Assembly: GCA_016508695.1 (NCBI GenBank)
Contig: VNKQ01000010.1
Span: 1,488,001 to 1,552,000, forward strand
Reading direction: 5' to 3'
Length of the DNA stretch: 64,000 nt
Origin: Hyphodiscus hymeniophilus
Lineage: Eukaryota > Ascomycota > Leotiomycetes > Helotiales > Hyphodiscaceae
Positions 20,906 to 34,332 of this stretch are shown here, in pieces; position 1 is the first letter of the stretch, and each line of letters begins with the position of its first letter. Made by a program: the position numbers and the translations under genes. The notes under the pieces are model-generated. The model was not told the DNA's origin, made no database searches, and saw only the letters and a program-made list of their open reading frames with translations.

Positions 20906-21998
20906 GTGGGAAGAGAGTATCAAATTCATGTCGATGATGAATGAATCCCCCGAGTCTTGGGAACCACAGCTGCTCGTGTTAGCGCAACAAGTGTTCATTC
21001 GAATTTGGGAAGAGGACATGTCTCGCGCTCGTCGCGAGACATTCCACTAACTTGATTTCTTTTCTGGGCTTAGTCTTGGCATCACATTAATCAAACAAGT
21101 GTTTTGAGGAAACAGAATATCGAGGATCGTGGTGCAATGGAAGAATGAGGCGTTCGTTTAATCTAACTATTTGGGCAACGAATTGACCCAACTGTGGAGG
21201 TGGTATATAACTCCCATAAACGACTCATGATGCCTACAAGCGAGCTGTCTTGTTGTCTGGGAGACGAGAAGTGGTCTCGGTACTTTCATCCCCAAATTCT
21301 CATGGCATCTCAGCTTTGGGCTCTGTCCGTTTGCCCCGGATTTATTGCAGATTCGCAAGTTGTGACTTGATTTTAGCATGGTGGCTCAAGTGTTCAAGTC
21401 ATGCCCCAGGGGTCTCGGGTTGAATTTTGAATATGGCAGTGAATAGGGTGATCGTCTATATTTCAGAATAGTTATTCTTTTATTCATCACCAACAAGTGA
21501 GTTTGTGTAAACAACAGGAGATTGGATAGGGGTCATTCAAAATTCCTTAGTGCGCCCAGCCAAAATCTTTCTAAACTGCCTTCGGCTCTGCCAAAACTTG
21601 TACAGTATGGGGTAGTTCAATTCCATCCGTTCTTGCGTTAATGCTTTTCCCTTTCGTTTCATTTTCTGTATTCACGCCGCGGAGGTATGAGGCTCCAGGT
21701 CTTTTCTATCACCTATCTATAATTCACTTCAAACACTCCTTCCAACAGCAACTACTTTGGACACCAATCCCTTTGAAAACCGCCTTGGCTCTCTGAATTA
21801 TCTTAACAATTTCTCACACTTCAACAACCCTCTCACAAACAATATTATCGGGAAGCAACTTGCCCAATCAACCCTCCCTACTCATAAGGTCTCAATAGCC
21901 AAATCCCTTACTCCTTGACCTTTACTTTCGACAACCACATCTTCCTATCGTACCTCGTTCAATACAATCAACACATTTTACCATCACTACACCTCATC
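20906..21998. other. Intergenic stretch
   Basis: About 1.1 kb, with the promoter and pyrimidine-rich leader of the RNA-ligase gene in the last 300 bp. No gene or repeat is recognised. Confidence 0.5.
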
Positions 21999-23043
21999 AT
22001 GTCACAAAAGGTCTCCAAGCTCATCAAGTTCCCCTCCATCAGGCGACCACCCATCGTCTTCCCCCACATCGAGAACGTAGCACAATTTGTCGGCATCAAG
22101 AGCCGCAAATCAGTCTACGACACCTCACTTCCCCTCCCAACGATCACTTTCAAGGGCACAGTCAAGGTGGACGGGGCCAACTGCGCGATTGTCAAGACAC
22201 GCCGGAAGACGGTAGCTTCTGCCGCCAATGCCACCTACGAGCAGCATTACCAGTCAAGACAGAAGATCTTGGCTGCCGATGATGATTTCATGGGTTTTGT
22301 GGGACACATGGCGGAACATAATCGAGTTGTTGATAAGCTGTTCGAGAACGTGGTGGGATCCATGATCACAGTCAAGGGTATACAGCAGGATGATGTTGAC
22401 TCGATTGAGAGCATTACGATATTTGGAGAATGGTGTGGAGATAAGATCCAGAAGAACATTGCCCTTTACCAGTAAGTCACACCCCCATCAAGTCCCGGAA
22501 ATATATCCTCGATTTCTCCCCCTCTCTTGTGCAATGACTTGGCATCACCTTGTCACTGAACTCGTCAGGCAAAAGCTGATCCGTCTCTCGTTCAGACTCC
22601 CGAAGATGTTCATCATCTTCGCCGTCAAAATCCAATACGAGCAAAGCCACAGCCGACCCAGAAACTCGGACCAGCAAGAATGGCTCGACATGGCCCATCT
22701 CGAAGACATACACCACAACCACGCCAGCATTTACAACATCGAGCAGTTCCAAGCCTTCCGAGTCAAGATCGACTTCGCCAGCGAGGAGAGCAAGGAGTAC
22801 GGACTCAGGAACATGCACGCGTTGACCCGGAGCGTGCGAGAGGAGTGTCCGGTCGCCAAGGCGCTCGGGGTCACGGGGAAGTCGGTCAATGGCGAGGGTA
22901 TCGTCTGGAGGGCGATCGCGGTGGATGAGCCGTTGGAGCTCGAGAGCTTCACGGGGAGTAAGTGCTGGGTGAAGACGGGTGCGAAGTCTGTTCCGACCGG
23001 AGCGAGCGAGGAAATGATGCGCTTGATGAGGGAGGGTTGGTGA
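21999..23043 (+). CDS. RNA ligase domain protein, T4 Rnl2-like
   Basis: Predicted ATP-dependent RNA ligase of the nucleotidyltransferase superfamily (Rnl2-like RNA ligase domain). Two exons, 21999-22471 and 22596-23043, give 306 residues. Motif I, with the lysine that takes AMP, is K56-V-D-G59. Motif III-like FGEWCGDKIQ lies near residue 145. Motif IV is EGIVWRA and motif V is WVKTGAK near the C-terminus. I use the acceptor at 22595, joining ALYQ to LPKMFIIFAV; an earlier acceptor at 22568 also keeps the frame and would insert nine residues. There is no partner kinase or phosphatase domain, so this is not a Trl1-type tRNA ligase. Its cellular role is unknown to me; RNA repair is the natural guess. 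The stop codon lies only 162 bp from the edge of the transposon nest. Confidence 0.82.
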
Positions 23044-23205
23044 GCGGACGTCGGGAACGGGTTCGGTGGGATGAAAGGAAGACGGGCGTAGGTGGGGTTG
23101 AAGGTTGGGGTGGTGTTGGATAGCAAAAGGGGAGACCAGTTATTGATAACCATCGAAGCATATGGACACACGGAATAGTAATATACCAAGAAAATCACAC
23201 TTTAC

Positions 23206-23295
23206 CTAATCGTCGGCTCGCTTACTAGCACTCTTTGCCGTCGTTCCTAGGCAGTCGGGGAAAATAAACTAGGCTAGTATTAGAAATGGGCCGAA
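23206..23295 (+). repeat. Left 90-bp terminal inverted repeat
   Basis: The reverse complement matches 34333-34422 with a handful of C/T or G/A differences and no length change. It marks the left boundary of the AT-rich block. Confidence 0.85.
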
Positions 23296-24337
23296 TATTA
23301 AGAATATCGAAAATTAGCGATTTTATATACAAAACTTAGTATTTTGAGTATCTAAAGAGTATAAAGAATTTGAATTATTAATTTAAATCGACAAAACGCG
23401 CTAGTAAATACTATATATTAGTAGAATTAGACGGATTTGTATTAATATCTTACTTTCTTATATCGTCGTTAGAGAACCCCCTAAATAATACGAAATTATT
23501 ACCTTATAATATTAGTTATATTAATAACGTAAGTTCGTGCGATTTAAGTAAGATTTCGAACTAATCGTCTTTTTCTTCTTATTTCTCTCTTTTTAACTTT
23601 AATTCTACGTATCTTATAAGTTATATATCGAGTTATAAGCTAGGTAATTAAGCGTCTAATTATGCCTTCTCGATTGCCTTAAAGTTAGGAATAAGAGTAT
23701 AAGTAGAGAATAGTATAACGTTATTAAGTAAAATCGATTTAAGTTCTTATTTTCGAAATCGCTTTTATTTTTATATAATTATACTTTTTATATACCTTTA
23801 AGCTTTCTTTGCGTTTATTACCTTTCGATATATAGTTTCGATTATCTTCTTTTCTTTATTAAAGGTATTTTACTTCTTTTTATCGATTAGAACTTATATG
23901 TCTTTTATAAAGAGTATATTACTCTTTTAAAGACATTATCGGCTCTAAGTCTTTACTTTTACTATCTCGTTAAGACGTTTGTAAAGTATTTTATTCTCGA
24001 GTCGAATAATCTTAACTTTAGAGATTACTTTTTTAATACCCTTATAAAACGACCCTTATCGCTCTTAAGTAAGTAAACTTATAAGATTTAATAATCTTAG
24101 TACTAGTTTATTAAAGTAACGCTTAATATAACGCGCGGTTTAAGGAATATAAGGAAGTTAAAAGTATATATCTAATACTATTAGTTTAAAGTCTTATTTT
24201 ATAGTCTCTTTTTTAAATCGTTTAAGGTTCTTTTCGATTTATTTCTATTATAGTTTTTATAAGCCTGCCTTATAAAAAGCGTTCTTAATAGTAAGAATTA
24301 TAAGGGTTTTTTATTAAATTTTTATCGCGTAGATAAT

Positions 24338-24585
24338 TGGTCTAATCTTTAAGGAGAAAGGGTTTATAAGAAAAGACTACTTAAATAAGTATATATTAAG
24401 TATTATTTAGTCTAAAGAAAGAAGAAGAAGAAGTGAGTCTTCTCCTAAGTATTAAATTACTCTCGTAAAGCTTAGCGAAATAAGTACTTAAATAGAGCTT
24501 AAGTAATTATATAATATAATTAAATATTTAACGAGTATAATTAGATATTCTATAATTATAAGATTAGTTAAGCCTTAATTTTATA
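24338..24585 (+). repeat. Left LTR, 248 bp
   Basis: Shares shared blocks such as AAGGAGAAAGGGTTT and AGTATATATTAAGTATTAT with the right copy. The match ends where the two flanks diverge (CCCCCTAGTTG follows shortly after on this side). Differences are nearly all transitions. Confidence 0.75.
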
Positions 24586-25429
24586 ATATACCCCCTAGTT
24601 GTTATAAAGAAGTCTAGAAACCTTTTATTTTATAATAACTATTATTTTGTAATCCCTAATCTCTTATATTTCTCGAATAGCTTTAATTTAATATATTAGA
24701 ATATATACTTGTATTCGAAGTCGATTATAAAATATAGCGTATATTTACTTATATAGCTTGCAAGTAAGTTCCCTATACTTTATATATATATAGATTTTAA
24801 TTTATAAATATTAGTATTTACTTTATTTAATTACTTAATATAATTAATTTAATTAAAGATCTTATACTTAGTAATAACTAGTATTATAATTAGTTTTAAC
24901 TAATATCTCTTTTATCTCTTAATCTTATAAATAGTATAAACAATATAAATAGTATAAATAGCGCAAACTTTATATATCGTTTAATCTCTATAGTTACCTT
25001 AATTAATCTAGTGACTTAATACGCTTTTAACTATACTAGTAGGCATATAACTAATTAGGCTATAAGTATAAAATCGCAATCTCGCGACTTTTTAACTTTT
25101 AATAATAATAATAAATAATAACGTTAACTTTTAATATTATTATAGTAGTATACTATTACTATTCTATTAATAGCTCTTTTATCTTCTTATTAATTATTAA
25201 TATAAGTAATACTTTAAGTAATAATACGAGTAAAAGCTTAAGTAATCGATTACCTTCGTTTAAATTCTAAGTTTAATTTTTAAGCTTTATTTAATTATTA
25301 TTTTATATTCGATAATTAGTATAGCTAATCTCTTTACTATATAGGGCTTTAAAGAAGAGTAAGTAAAGACACTTATTAATCCTTTTACTACTAAATCTAA
25401 TAATCCCTTTTAATCTCCTCCTCTTTTTA

Positions 25430-25555
25430 CTAACGATTATAGCGATAATAATAATTATAATAATAATAATAATAATAAAGAAGAAAAAGATAAAGAAGAC
25501 GAAGCTAGAGAAAATAAAGATAAAGAAGATAAAGATAATCTAATCTTATCTCTTA
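25430..25555 (+). repeat. Purine-rich simple-sequence tract inside the LTR element
   Basis: ATAATAATAAT repeats are followed by GATAAAGAAGA-type repeats over about 120 bp. It is either a microsatellite or the remnant of a charged protein segment of the retroelement. Confidence 0.5.
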
Positions 25556-28500
25556 TTAAGTTGTGTAATCGCCGTTATTAGCTTTTGCGCTTATTACTTA
25601 TACTAACTTCTATTCTTATTACTTGTTTGGATAGTAGTCTTATTCGCCGCTTATATAATTAAACTACTCGCCTTAGTCTTTATTCTTTTATTTTAAACAA
25701 TTATATTTTAGATAATTATATTCCGGATACTTCTTCTCGTCGTTCTTATAATTCTACTCGTAGTCTTAATACTTAGCGAGATTAGTCTTACTTTAGTTAT
25801 TTGTCTTCTTTAATAGCTAGAAAATCTAATAGTTATTACTTTAAGAATTCTATTATATTATATAGTAATTAATATTATTAATACTATATATACTCTTGCG
25901 TTCTAATTCTTACTAGTATTCTTTTATATACTTAGCTATTTTATATTAAGTATTACTATCGGGAAGCTAGCTAGAGTTTTAATTAAAAGGTATATTAAAT
26001 ATAGAGTTTTTGTTTAATTAATACTAATCCTTATATAGAAAATAAAGTAATTAAAGATTACTATTTAAACTATATTAAAGATTAGTAATTTTATTAATCT
26101 TATTAATTACGCTCTAGGAATTAATACTCGTTAATATAGGGATAATAATAACGATTAAGGTCTTACTTCTCGTTATATTAAAACTTTTCTTTTTAGTTTT
26201 ACTAGTTTAAAGACTAGTAAGTAAGAAATACTTACTTAAGCCTTTACTACTTATATAAATATTATAAGTAGTCTAAATAGTTAAAGTAGCGAATAATCTA
26301 CTAGTAATCTAAAGAAATATTAAGTAGTCTTTTATAATATATTTTCGTTTTTCTTTTTTTTATATTAAAGTAACTTAATAATAATACCCAAATAAATATT
26401 AATCTATTAAATTCCCTTAACTATAAAATAAATAACTTGTAAAATAAAATATATAATTATTAATTATATTATCTTATTATATTATAGCTTTAAAGTATAG
26501 AAAACTCTACTTAGTTCTTTTAGTTAATCTTACTAATATTTATATAAAATTCTATAATAGTCCTACTAGTATTCTACTAAATATACTATTAATCTATCTA
26601 ATCTTAGTAATGTCTAGCTAGAATCTTAATAAATTCTATTAATATCTAAAAGATATTTAATTACTAATCTCTAATCCTTAACTATATTAATTAAATACCT
26701 AGTCTAATCTTTAAAGATTCGTCTAATATTTATTTATTAAACGCTAATTAATTAATACTTTTATATAATTAATACTTTAAATCCTATACTTTCCTAAGAT
26801 CTTTAATCTTTTTATATATATCTTATAGATTTAATAAAGCTCGGAAATACTTAAACTTATATTTAGAGAGATTCTTAGTAAGCCTATCTATTAGTATTTC
26901 GCTAATTAGTAAATATATTACTTCGAACGTTTTAAATCTATACTTTTAATAAAGCTATATATTTTAAATATTTATATATTATAACTTAGTTGTAATTCTC
27001 TTATTCTCCCTTACAATTAGTTTAATTATTTGTTAATTATTATAAAAGATTGTCTAAAAGTCTTTAAGTAAGAGTTTAATCTTTTTAAAAAATCGTTATA
27101 ATACTATTGTTTCTTTAGCTATATACTCTATTTTTAAGAGCTCTACTTAAGTAATAAACGTTAATACTATTAACTATCGAGTTGCTTTCTAAGTAATAAG
27201 TCCTTTAAATAAGAATATTATATATCTATAAGATAATCGCCGAGTTTTAATATTGTTTATAAATAATATATTTAATACAATTAGTAATTAGCTTTTTAAG
27301 CTTCCTTTATATTAAATAGTAAGATAACGAGTTCCCTAAAAATATTTAATTACTTAATTAATTACTTTTATATATTATATACTAGGGTTTATTAAGAATT
27401 AGGAGAGCTAAGAGGTCGCGAAAGTAATGTCTACTCTAATTATAATTACAATATAAAAAACTAATCTTACTTTTTCTTAATATACTTTAATAAAGCTTAG
27501 TATTACTATCTCTAGGTTTTTAATAAGCTTAGCTCTTAAAAGTAGTATAAATAAATATTTCTATTTAACTAAATCGAACTTTCGAGCGATTTTTTTAATA
27601 TAAGTATTATAAAGTAAAGAGATTATCTTATTATTCTAATCTCTAACTATATAAATACTTAGGAACTATTAAATATCTCTTAAGTCCCGAAGCTTATACG
27701 ACTTCTTTAGCTTTTTAGTAAACTTATATACCTTTTATTTATTTCTTTTATAATATAAAATTAGTATATTATTTATATAAAAGACTATAAAAATCTATTA
27801 AGTAAAGTTATAAAAAAAGTATAGCTCTTTTTTACTTTAAATTAATCTAAGAGACTTAATCGTTAAGGAGAAGTCTTAATACTAAAGAGCTAGAGAGTCT
27901 TATAAGCTATATAAAGCTCGGTTAATCTCTATATAAAACCTTACCTTCTTAAAGCCTAAAGAGAGCTAGTATATTACCCGTACTTTTTTATCGTTTTATA
28001 AAGTATTAATAAAAGTATTAATAATATTATATTACTTAATTTTAAGATTAAAGTAAGCTATAATAGTTATAACTACTCGAAACGAATAAGTAGTAAGCGT
28101 AGTAATATATATAAAAATAATTAAATCTTTTTCTTAAAGGTTATTATAAATAATAATCTAAGACTTATAGCGAATTACAAAACTATTTAAGTCTACTTTA
28201 TAAATAAAGACTTATTTTAGAGAAATAGCTTTTAAATTAATTAAGCTTACTTTAATTTGTCTCTAATAGTTTTTTAGCTTTAAATTTCTAATTTCTAATT
28301 TTATATCTTAAATAAAGTAATTGTTATATTCGTATATCTCGAGATTACTTTATAACCTTAATACTTTTAAAAAATCTTTTTAGTAAACTCTTTTTAAAAT
28401 TAAAAGTATCTTTCCTCTTAAAGTATTATTTACTAAAATAAAAGTAGAGATTATTATATATATTATCTAGACTTGTTTTTTATAGCTTAAGTCCTTTTAA

Positions 28501-31500
28501 AACATTAATAGAAACTTATTATATTACTCTTAGCTTAATTCTAAAATCGAAGTATATATTAAAGTAATATATAATATATTTAATTTATTCTCGTCTAAAT
28601 CTTTTTTAAAGACGATTTATAACTTAGACTATTAATTTTTCTATACTTATTGTTTTAATTTACTTAATTAGTATATTTTACGATTTAAGACTCTTATTAT
28701 CGGGGTATTACTTAAAAGGCTACTTTTTATTACTAAGAGACTATTACTTATAACTAATTTATAATTACTAAAGCCAAATTTACCTTGCGCTAAACTAAGT
28801 AATTCCTTAAATTAATATATAATTACTTAAGGGATTAATCGTTTACTTATACTCGGGTACTCGTTTAATAACTAAGTTAATCCTCGAGTAACTATACTCT
28901 TATTTAATTCGCTATTAATATAATTACTAATTATAAGTATTTTTTTAAATAAATAATTATTATTACTCCTTTTAGTTTTTATTTATAAGTTTACTAGCTT
29001 AAGTATTTGTTTAGGAGTTAAAAGTTTAATTTCTCTACTTACCCCCGAGTTTTAACTCTTATCGTTTTTACTTAAAAGCTTACCCCTTAAAATCTCGTAT
29101 ATAAGATCTTTTAGTATAGTTATAACTTCTCTTTTAGAAAAGAGTATTTTGTTTATAAGAAGATATTTAATAATTCTATTAGTAGTATCTTAAATTTTAT
29201 ACTTTTTAATTAGAGAAATAATAGCTTTAGCGCTTATTAAGGGCTATTATTCTTATATCTTTTAATTAGAAATATAAAATTTAGTTTTATCAAAGATTAT
29301 ATCTCTTATAACGATTATTCTTTTAAGTTAAAATACTTAAATCTTATATATATTAGACGCGATATATTTAATTAGCTATCTAATATACGCTTAGGGAAGT
29401 ACTTTAAATACTCTTTTGTTTTCGCTTTTTTATTATTCTTTCTTTAGAGTATATACTCGAGTATTATAAGTATAAATTTTATTTTAGTTAAGACTAAGAT
29501 TAATTATTACTTATTATATAAGCGCTTAATTATATTACTTAAAGTAGTTTTAAAACTATAAGTATAAGACTTTGTTTAGTAAGTATTACTTATAAGCTTT
29601 AGAGGGAAGAATAGTATATAAGTAAATTACTACTTTATATATCTCTAGCTAAAGGTTTTCTAAGAGATTAATAATAAGTCTTATTTTAATTAATTTCTCG
29701 ATTATATCTCTCTTAGCTTTCTCGATTATACTAATAAGCTTGTAAGTATAAGCTAGTACTAATTCTATATCGATTCCTTTTATATCGGCTTATCGCTTAA
29801 AATCTATTATACTAAAAGAAGAGATTACTAAAGTGTTTTAATTACTTTTAATCTTATAAATCGATAGTCTAAATTAGCGTTTTACTTATATATTAAAATA
29901 AAAGATCGAGTTTATAATTATAATCTTACGTTTTTTTATAAGTATAAATCCCTAGTACTTTCTATTAAACTTGTCTTTAATTAATAGAATTTAACTAATA
30001 CTATTATATACTTTAGGGAAATTAAAGAGATCCCAAATAATTCTTTAAAATAGTCTTAGCGATTTAAAGTATAATACTTAGCGGGAGATTTGCTTTTTAG
30101 CTAATATAAGAGTATAAGCTTTATAATATATAATTAGTATTCCCTTAATAATTATATTCTTAGCCGCTTTTATAAGTGACTCGAGGACCTTTAGTCTAGG
30201 GTGTTTTACTTATTAATACTAAAGCTTAGCTAAATTACTCTAGCGTTTTAAGTAGTCTTTTAATCGTTTAAATAACTTTTTTAGTTATCGTTTAATTATT
30301 AAGTATATTATTACTAATCTTATACGTATTAGAATTATAGGGAGAGAACTTAGGCAAGAGATAAGTAGCTTATATTTAAGGAAAACTAAGTTGAATTTAC
30401 GTTTTATATTAAGTATAATAACGTTAGAATTAATACTCTTATATTTTAATAAATAATTAAGTCTATAAAACTAAACCCTTACCTTAAGTATCTAAGCTTT
30501 TAAAATAATATTTATATAAAAACTATTAATTATAATTATATCTAAAAGAGTAAGATTAAATATATAAGGTTCTTTTAGCTTATTAAAGAGATTTTCAATT
30601 ACTTAAGTATTTCTTTTAATAATTAGTAAAGTATTTAAGCTAACTTTAACTATATCGCTACTAATTAAAAGAACGAAGGAATTAGGCTTAAGTAAGTCCT
30701 TTGTATTAACTAAATATATTAATCTATAATTATCGAAGAGTATACTATTAGAAAGTAAGTATTTCTTTAAAAAATTAAAAGTCGAATAAATCTTATAACT
30801 CGCTTTTTTAAGTAAGTCTAGATTAATAATTATATAGTTAACTTTATTTAAGTACTTACCCCGCTATTTCTTTAAGTTTAGTATCTTATTAAAGTATTAC
30901 TTTTACTTTTTCTTTTCGATTAGTTATTTTTAATAACCGCTTTTTACTTAATTTTTAATTTTATCTTTTTTAGGATTACTAAGCTTAGTTTTAAACTTAT
31001 AATTAGTTATCTTAGTAATTACTATTTCTAAGCGTTTATAAGACTTTAGTTTCTAAGAATACTTTTTACTTTTTAAGAGGTATAAATAATTATATCTAAA
31101 GGGATTTAGTAATTAATCTTATCTTAAGGAACTTTTAAGAGTAGCTATTACTAAATAAGATTTTATTAATTTTATATCTAGTAATTACTTATATAAGTAA
31201 GCTAAAAAGAGTCGTCCTAAGATATTAATATTAATAATTACTTTTCTTATTTCTTAAGTTATAATTACTTTACTTATTTAATTGCAAGTAAACTCTAAGA
31301 GTATTCTTTTAATTACTTTTAAGAAATTAATAACTAAGAGGTAGTCTAGCTTAATATCTAAAAGTTTATATATATAAGTAGTAATTAATATATTCTCTTA
31401 CTTTAAAAACTACTTAAAGTAATTAATTAAGCTTTTCTAACCTTCTTTTAAGACTTTTTAGTAAGTTTATTAAGCTATAGCTATAAAAGTTCCTTTTATT

Positions 31501-32387
31501 AAAGCTATACGATTCTTAAGTTCGATTAAAAGTAATTATAAGCTTATATTATTATTAAGTATTAATCTAGTCTTAATTACTTATAATATTTCCTTATTAA
31601 TAGATAAATTCACTTAGTTAGAAATTACTAAAAGATCTTATAATCGTTTATCTTATTCTTTATACTCTTATATAACCGACTCGAAGTAAGCTTAGTATCG
31701 ACTCCGAATATTATTATATATTATAATAATAGTAATTAATTTAAAAGAAATAACTAGTTTTAGTCTAGGATTTACTTTTTTTAAAGTAAAGAGTATTCTT
31801 TTAAAGGTTACTAAGGTCTTATTACGCGTTCGATTTGCGATTTTAATATAATTCTATTCCGCCTTTACTACTTTTATAAGATCGAACTTAATTTACTTAA
31901 GCTACTAGACTATATTTAGCTTTTTAATTATTTGTTTTAATCTTATTACTTTTAAAAGAAGCGTAGAGTATATTAGAGTACTCGGAACTATTAGATTTAT
32001 ATATTCTAAAATACTAAGTAATCTTATATTATAATAAAAAGAAGAGTATTATTCTAGTTACTCTAATCGGGTCTTTAATTAAATATCGACTAGAATCGCT
32101 ATACTATATAAAATAAATATATTATAAAATAGTTAATACTTTACTTAAAAGTTTTTAGGTAATTATATATAAAATAAATTAAATAATTAGTTATTATTTT
32201 AATTAGAGAAAACCTTAATATAAGGGTTATTCTTTTTAAAGAATCGGTAAGAGTTAGCTCGTTTATTTTAGTAGGCGAAGCTATATACTTAAATCTACTT
32301 GTATAATAGTATATTATAGTATATTTCTTAAAATAAACAATCTCTAAATATTATATAAACTAGGCTTATAACTATTACGTAAATAAT

Positions 32388-33087
32388 TAGTTTAATTTTT
32401 AAGGAGAAAGGGTTTGTAAGAAAAGACTACTCGAATAAGTATATATTAAGTATTATCTAGTCTAAAGAAAGAAGAAGAAAAAGTAAGTCTTCTTCTAAGT
32501 ATTAAATTACTCTTATAAAGCTTAACGAAATAAGTACTTAGATAAAGCTTAAGTAATTACACGACGTAACTAAATATTTAATAAGTATAATTAGATATTC
32601 TATAACTATAAGATTAGTTAAGCCTAGGCTAGCCGGACCGGACCGCGGTCTTTAGACTAGACCGGACCAAACCGTCTAATAGTCCGCAAAAATTATTTAG
32701 GACCGAACCGTTTATATAATAGTCCCTAAATTTATTTAAGACCGGACCGTAATAGTCCCAAAAAAATTTAGGGAGACCGTTTATAATTTAATTAATTAAA
32801 TATTAATTATTTTTTAATTTTAAATATTATATTATTACTTTTAAGCGTTACTTTATAACTTTTATATAAAAACTTTTTTAATTTTATATACTAATAAAGA
32901 TAGTCTAATTATTTATAATAGTCTAGACCGAACCAAACCGTTTATAGACCGGACTGTAGGACCGCGGTTTAAATATAGTCCCCAAAACCCTAAATTTTGA
33001 GACTAGACTATTCTATAGTCCCCAAAAAACCCTACGGTCTAGACTAGACCGGACCGTTGGCCAGCCTAGTTAAGCCTCAATTTTGTA
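32388..33087 (+). repeat. Right LTR, interrupted by a 442-bp insertion
   Basis: The LTR sequence runs 32388-32625, is broken by the small element 32626-33067 plus its duplicated target, and resumes at 33078-33087. The two parts sum to 248 bp, exactly the left LTR length. Confidence 0.75.
32626..33067. mobile_element. 442-bp non-autonomous TIR element (MITE) inside the right LTR
   Basis: The ends are imperfect inverted repeats: AGGCTAGCC at the left, GGCCAGCCT at the right. The 10-bp AGTTAAGCCT is directly repeated at 32616-32625 and 33068-33077, and the uninterrupted left LTR has it once, proving insertion. Near both ends there are many copies of GACCGGACC/CGGTC and ATAGTCCC motifs, like the subterminal repeats of hAT or Mutator-type elements. 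An 8-10 bp duplication fits those groups. The ends keep more G and C than the surrounding LTR, so it may be younger. It is far too short for a transposase. Confidence 0.8.
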
Positions 33088-34332
33088 ATAATTTTATAAA
33101 GGTCGCAAAAGAAGGATAAGACCCTATAATTAAGTTTTAGGTTTAAAATCGCTTTTTAAAGAGCTTTCTAATACTAATACTTATAAACTTAAAATATAAT
33201 AATATTAAGAGGTTATAAAACGTATATAAGATAAGAAGGGAAAGGAAGAATAATAATATTATTTTTACGAGCTTTTAAATAGAATTCTAGCGTATTATAA
33301 CCTTTACTCTAATCGTAAAGAACTATACGCTATAGTCCTTCTTCTTTTGCCTCTAAATATTTAATAAAATAATTAAGCTATAACAAAGCGATATTATTGT
33401 TTATAAAGCTTAATTAAGACGTAATAACCCTTTCTTCTCTTATTAAGTTACTATTAAACTACGCTATTATAAGGTATTTGCCTTATGTAATATAGAAGAA
33501 AAGTATTTTGTAAGTGCTTTTTGCGTTAATCGTTTTAATAACTATAAGAGATTTATAATTCTTAGGGGAAATCGAATAAACCTAGTAAAATTAAAAGTAT
33601 ACTTAAATAAAGGCAAGTAGGTTTTCTTACTTCTTAGACGTTATTTAGTATAATTATTTCTACCCCCTTTAAGTACTTAACGCAAAAGCTAGTTTTATTT
33701 ATATTATAAAGGTTTTCTAGCCGAATTTCGTATTAAAGTAATACTAGAAGATATATTTAATAAAACTAATAGTTTATAGTTGCGTCGTCTTATACTATAA
33801 CCCTTTCTTTCGCAATAGGTTTCGACTTAATCTTATAAAGCTATTTCTCTTTTTAAAACTTTATTAACTATTATTATAAGAGTACTAGCTTATTGTCTTT
33901 TATATAAAGTTTTATTATTATTATTATAAGGACTTCTCGAGTTAATATTTAATTATATTTAAGCTAGTACTTAATAAAGAAGAAGACTTGTTTCTCTTAC
34001 GTATTAAAGAGAATTCGTTTATTATAACTTTTACTTTTAAGACTTTTTTTTATAATATAATTAATCGAGTTACTTAAGGTTCTTAGGTTTACTCGATATA
34101 TTTGTATAGCCGTACTCTACTTTTTTTCGGGATATTCTTATAAGAATACGATTATATTACATAATCGCGTCTTTGCGTCGTTTGTATTATTTAGTATAAT
34201 AGTATTTTTAATTAAGTCTTAAAAAGATAGACTAAATTCGCGATTTGATATTATAGCTAAATTTAAAGAATAGTTATAAAGTTCTTAAAGATTTTTTATT
34301 AGGCGTTCTTATACAAATTATCTATTTTATTT

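Larger units (their letters stand above)
24338..33087. mobile_element. LTR retrotransposon remnant (RIP-like), inserted in the TIR element
   Basis: Two direct repeats of 248 bp (24338-24585, and 32388-32625 continued at 33078-33087) bound about 8.3 kb of element sequence, excluding the younger insertion. The direct repeats differ mainly by transitions. A 5-bp ATAAT flanks both sides (24333-24337, 33088-33092), which fits integrase target duplication. Expected TG...CA ends appear as TGG...GTA/TAG...GTA, explained by C-to-T change. No gag or pol frame survives, so Gypsy or Copia cannot be told. A GAT/AAA/GAA-rich stretch near 25430-25550 would encode an acidic, Lys-rich tract. Confidence 0.75.

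Noticed and set aside
24333..33092. CRISPR-like direct repeats
   Set aside because: The direct repeats are two LTR copies 8 kb apart, with no regular spacers; the organism is a eukaryote.
23296..34332. Search for surviving transposase or gag/pol frames in the AT-rich island
   Set aside because: All frames are broken by many stops. A faint DNA-transposase-like reading near 33960-34150 was in an awkward orientation and too degraded to call.
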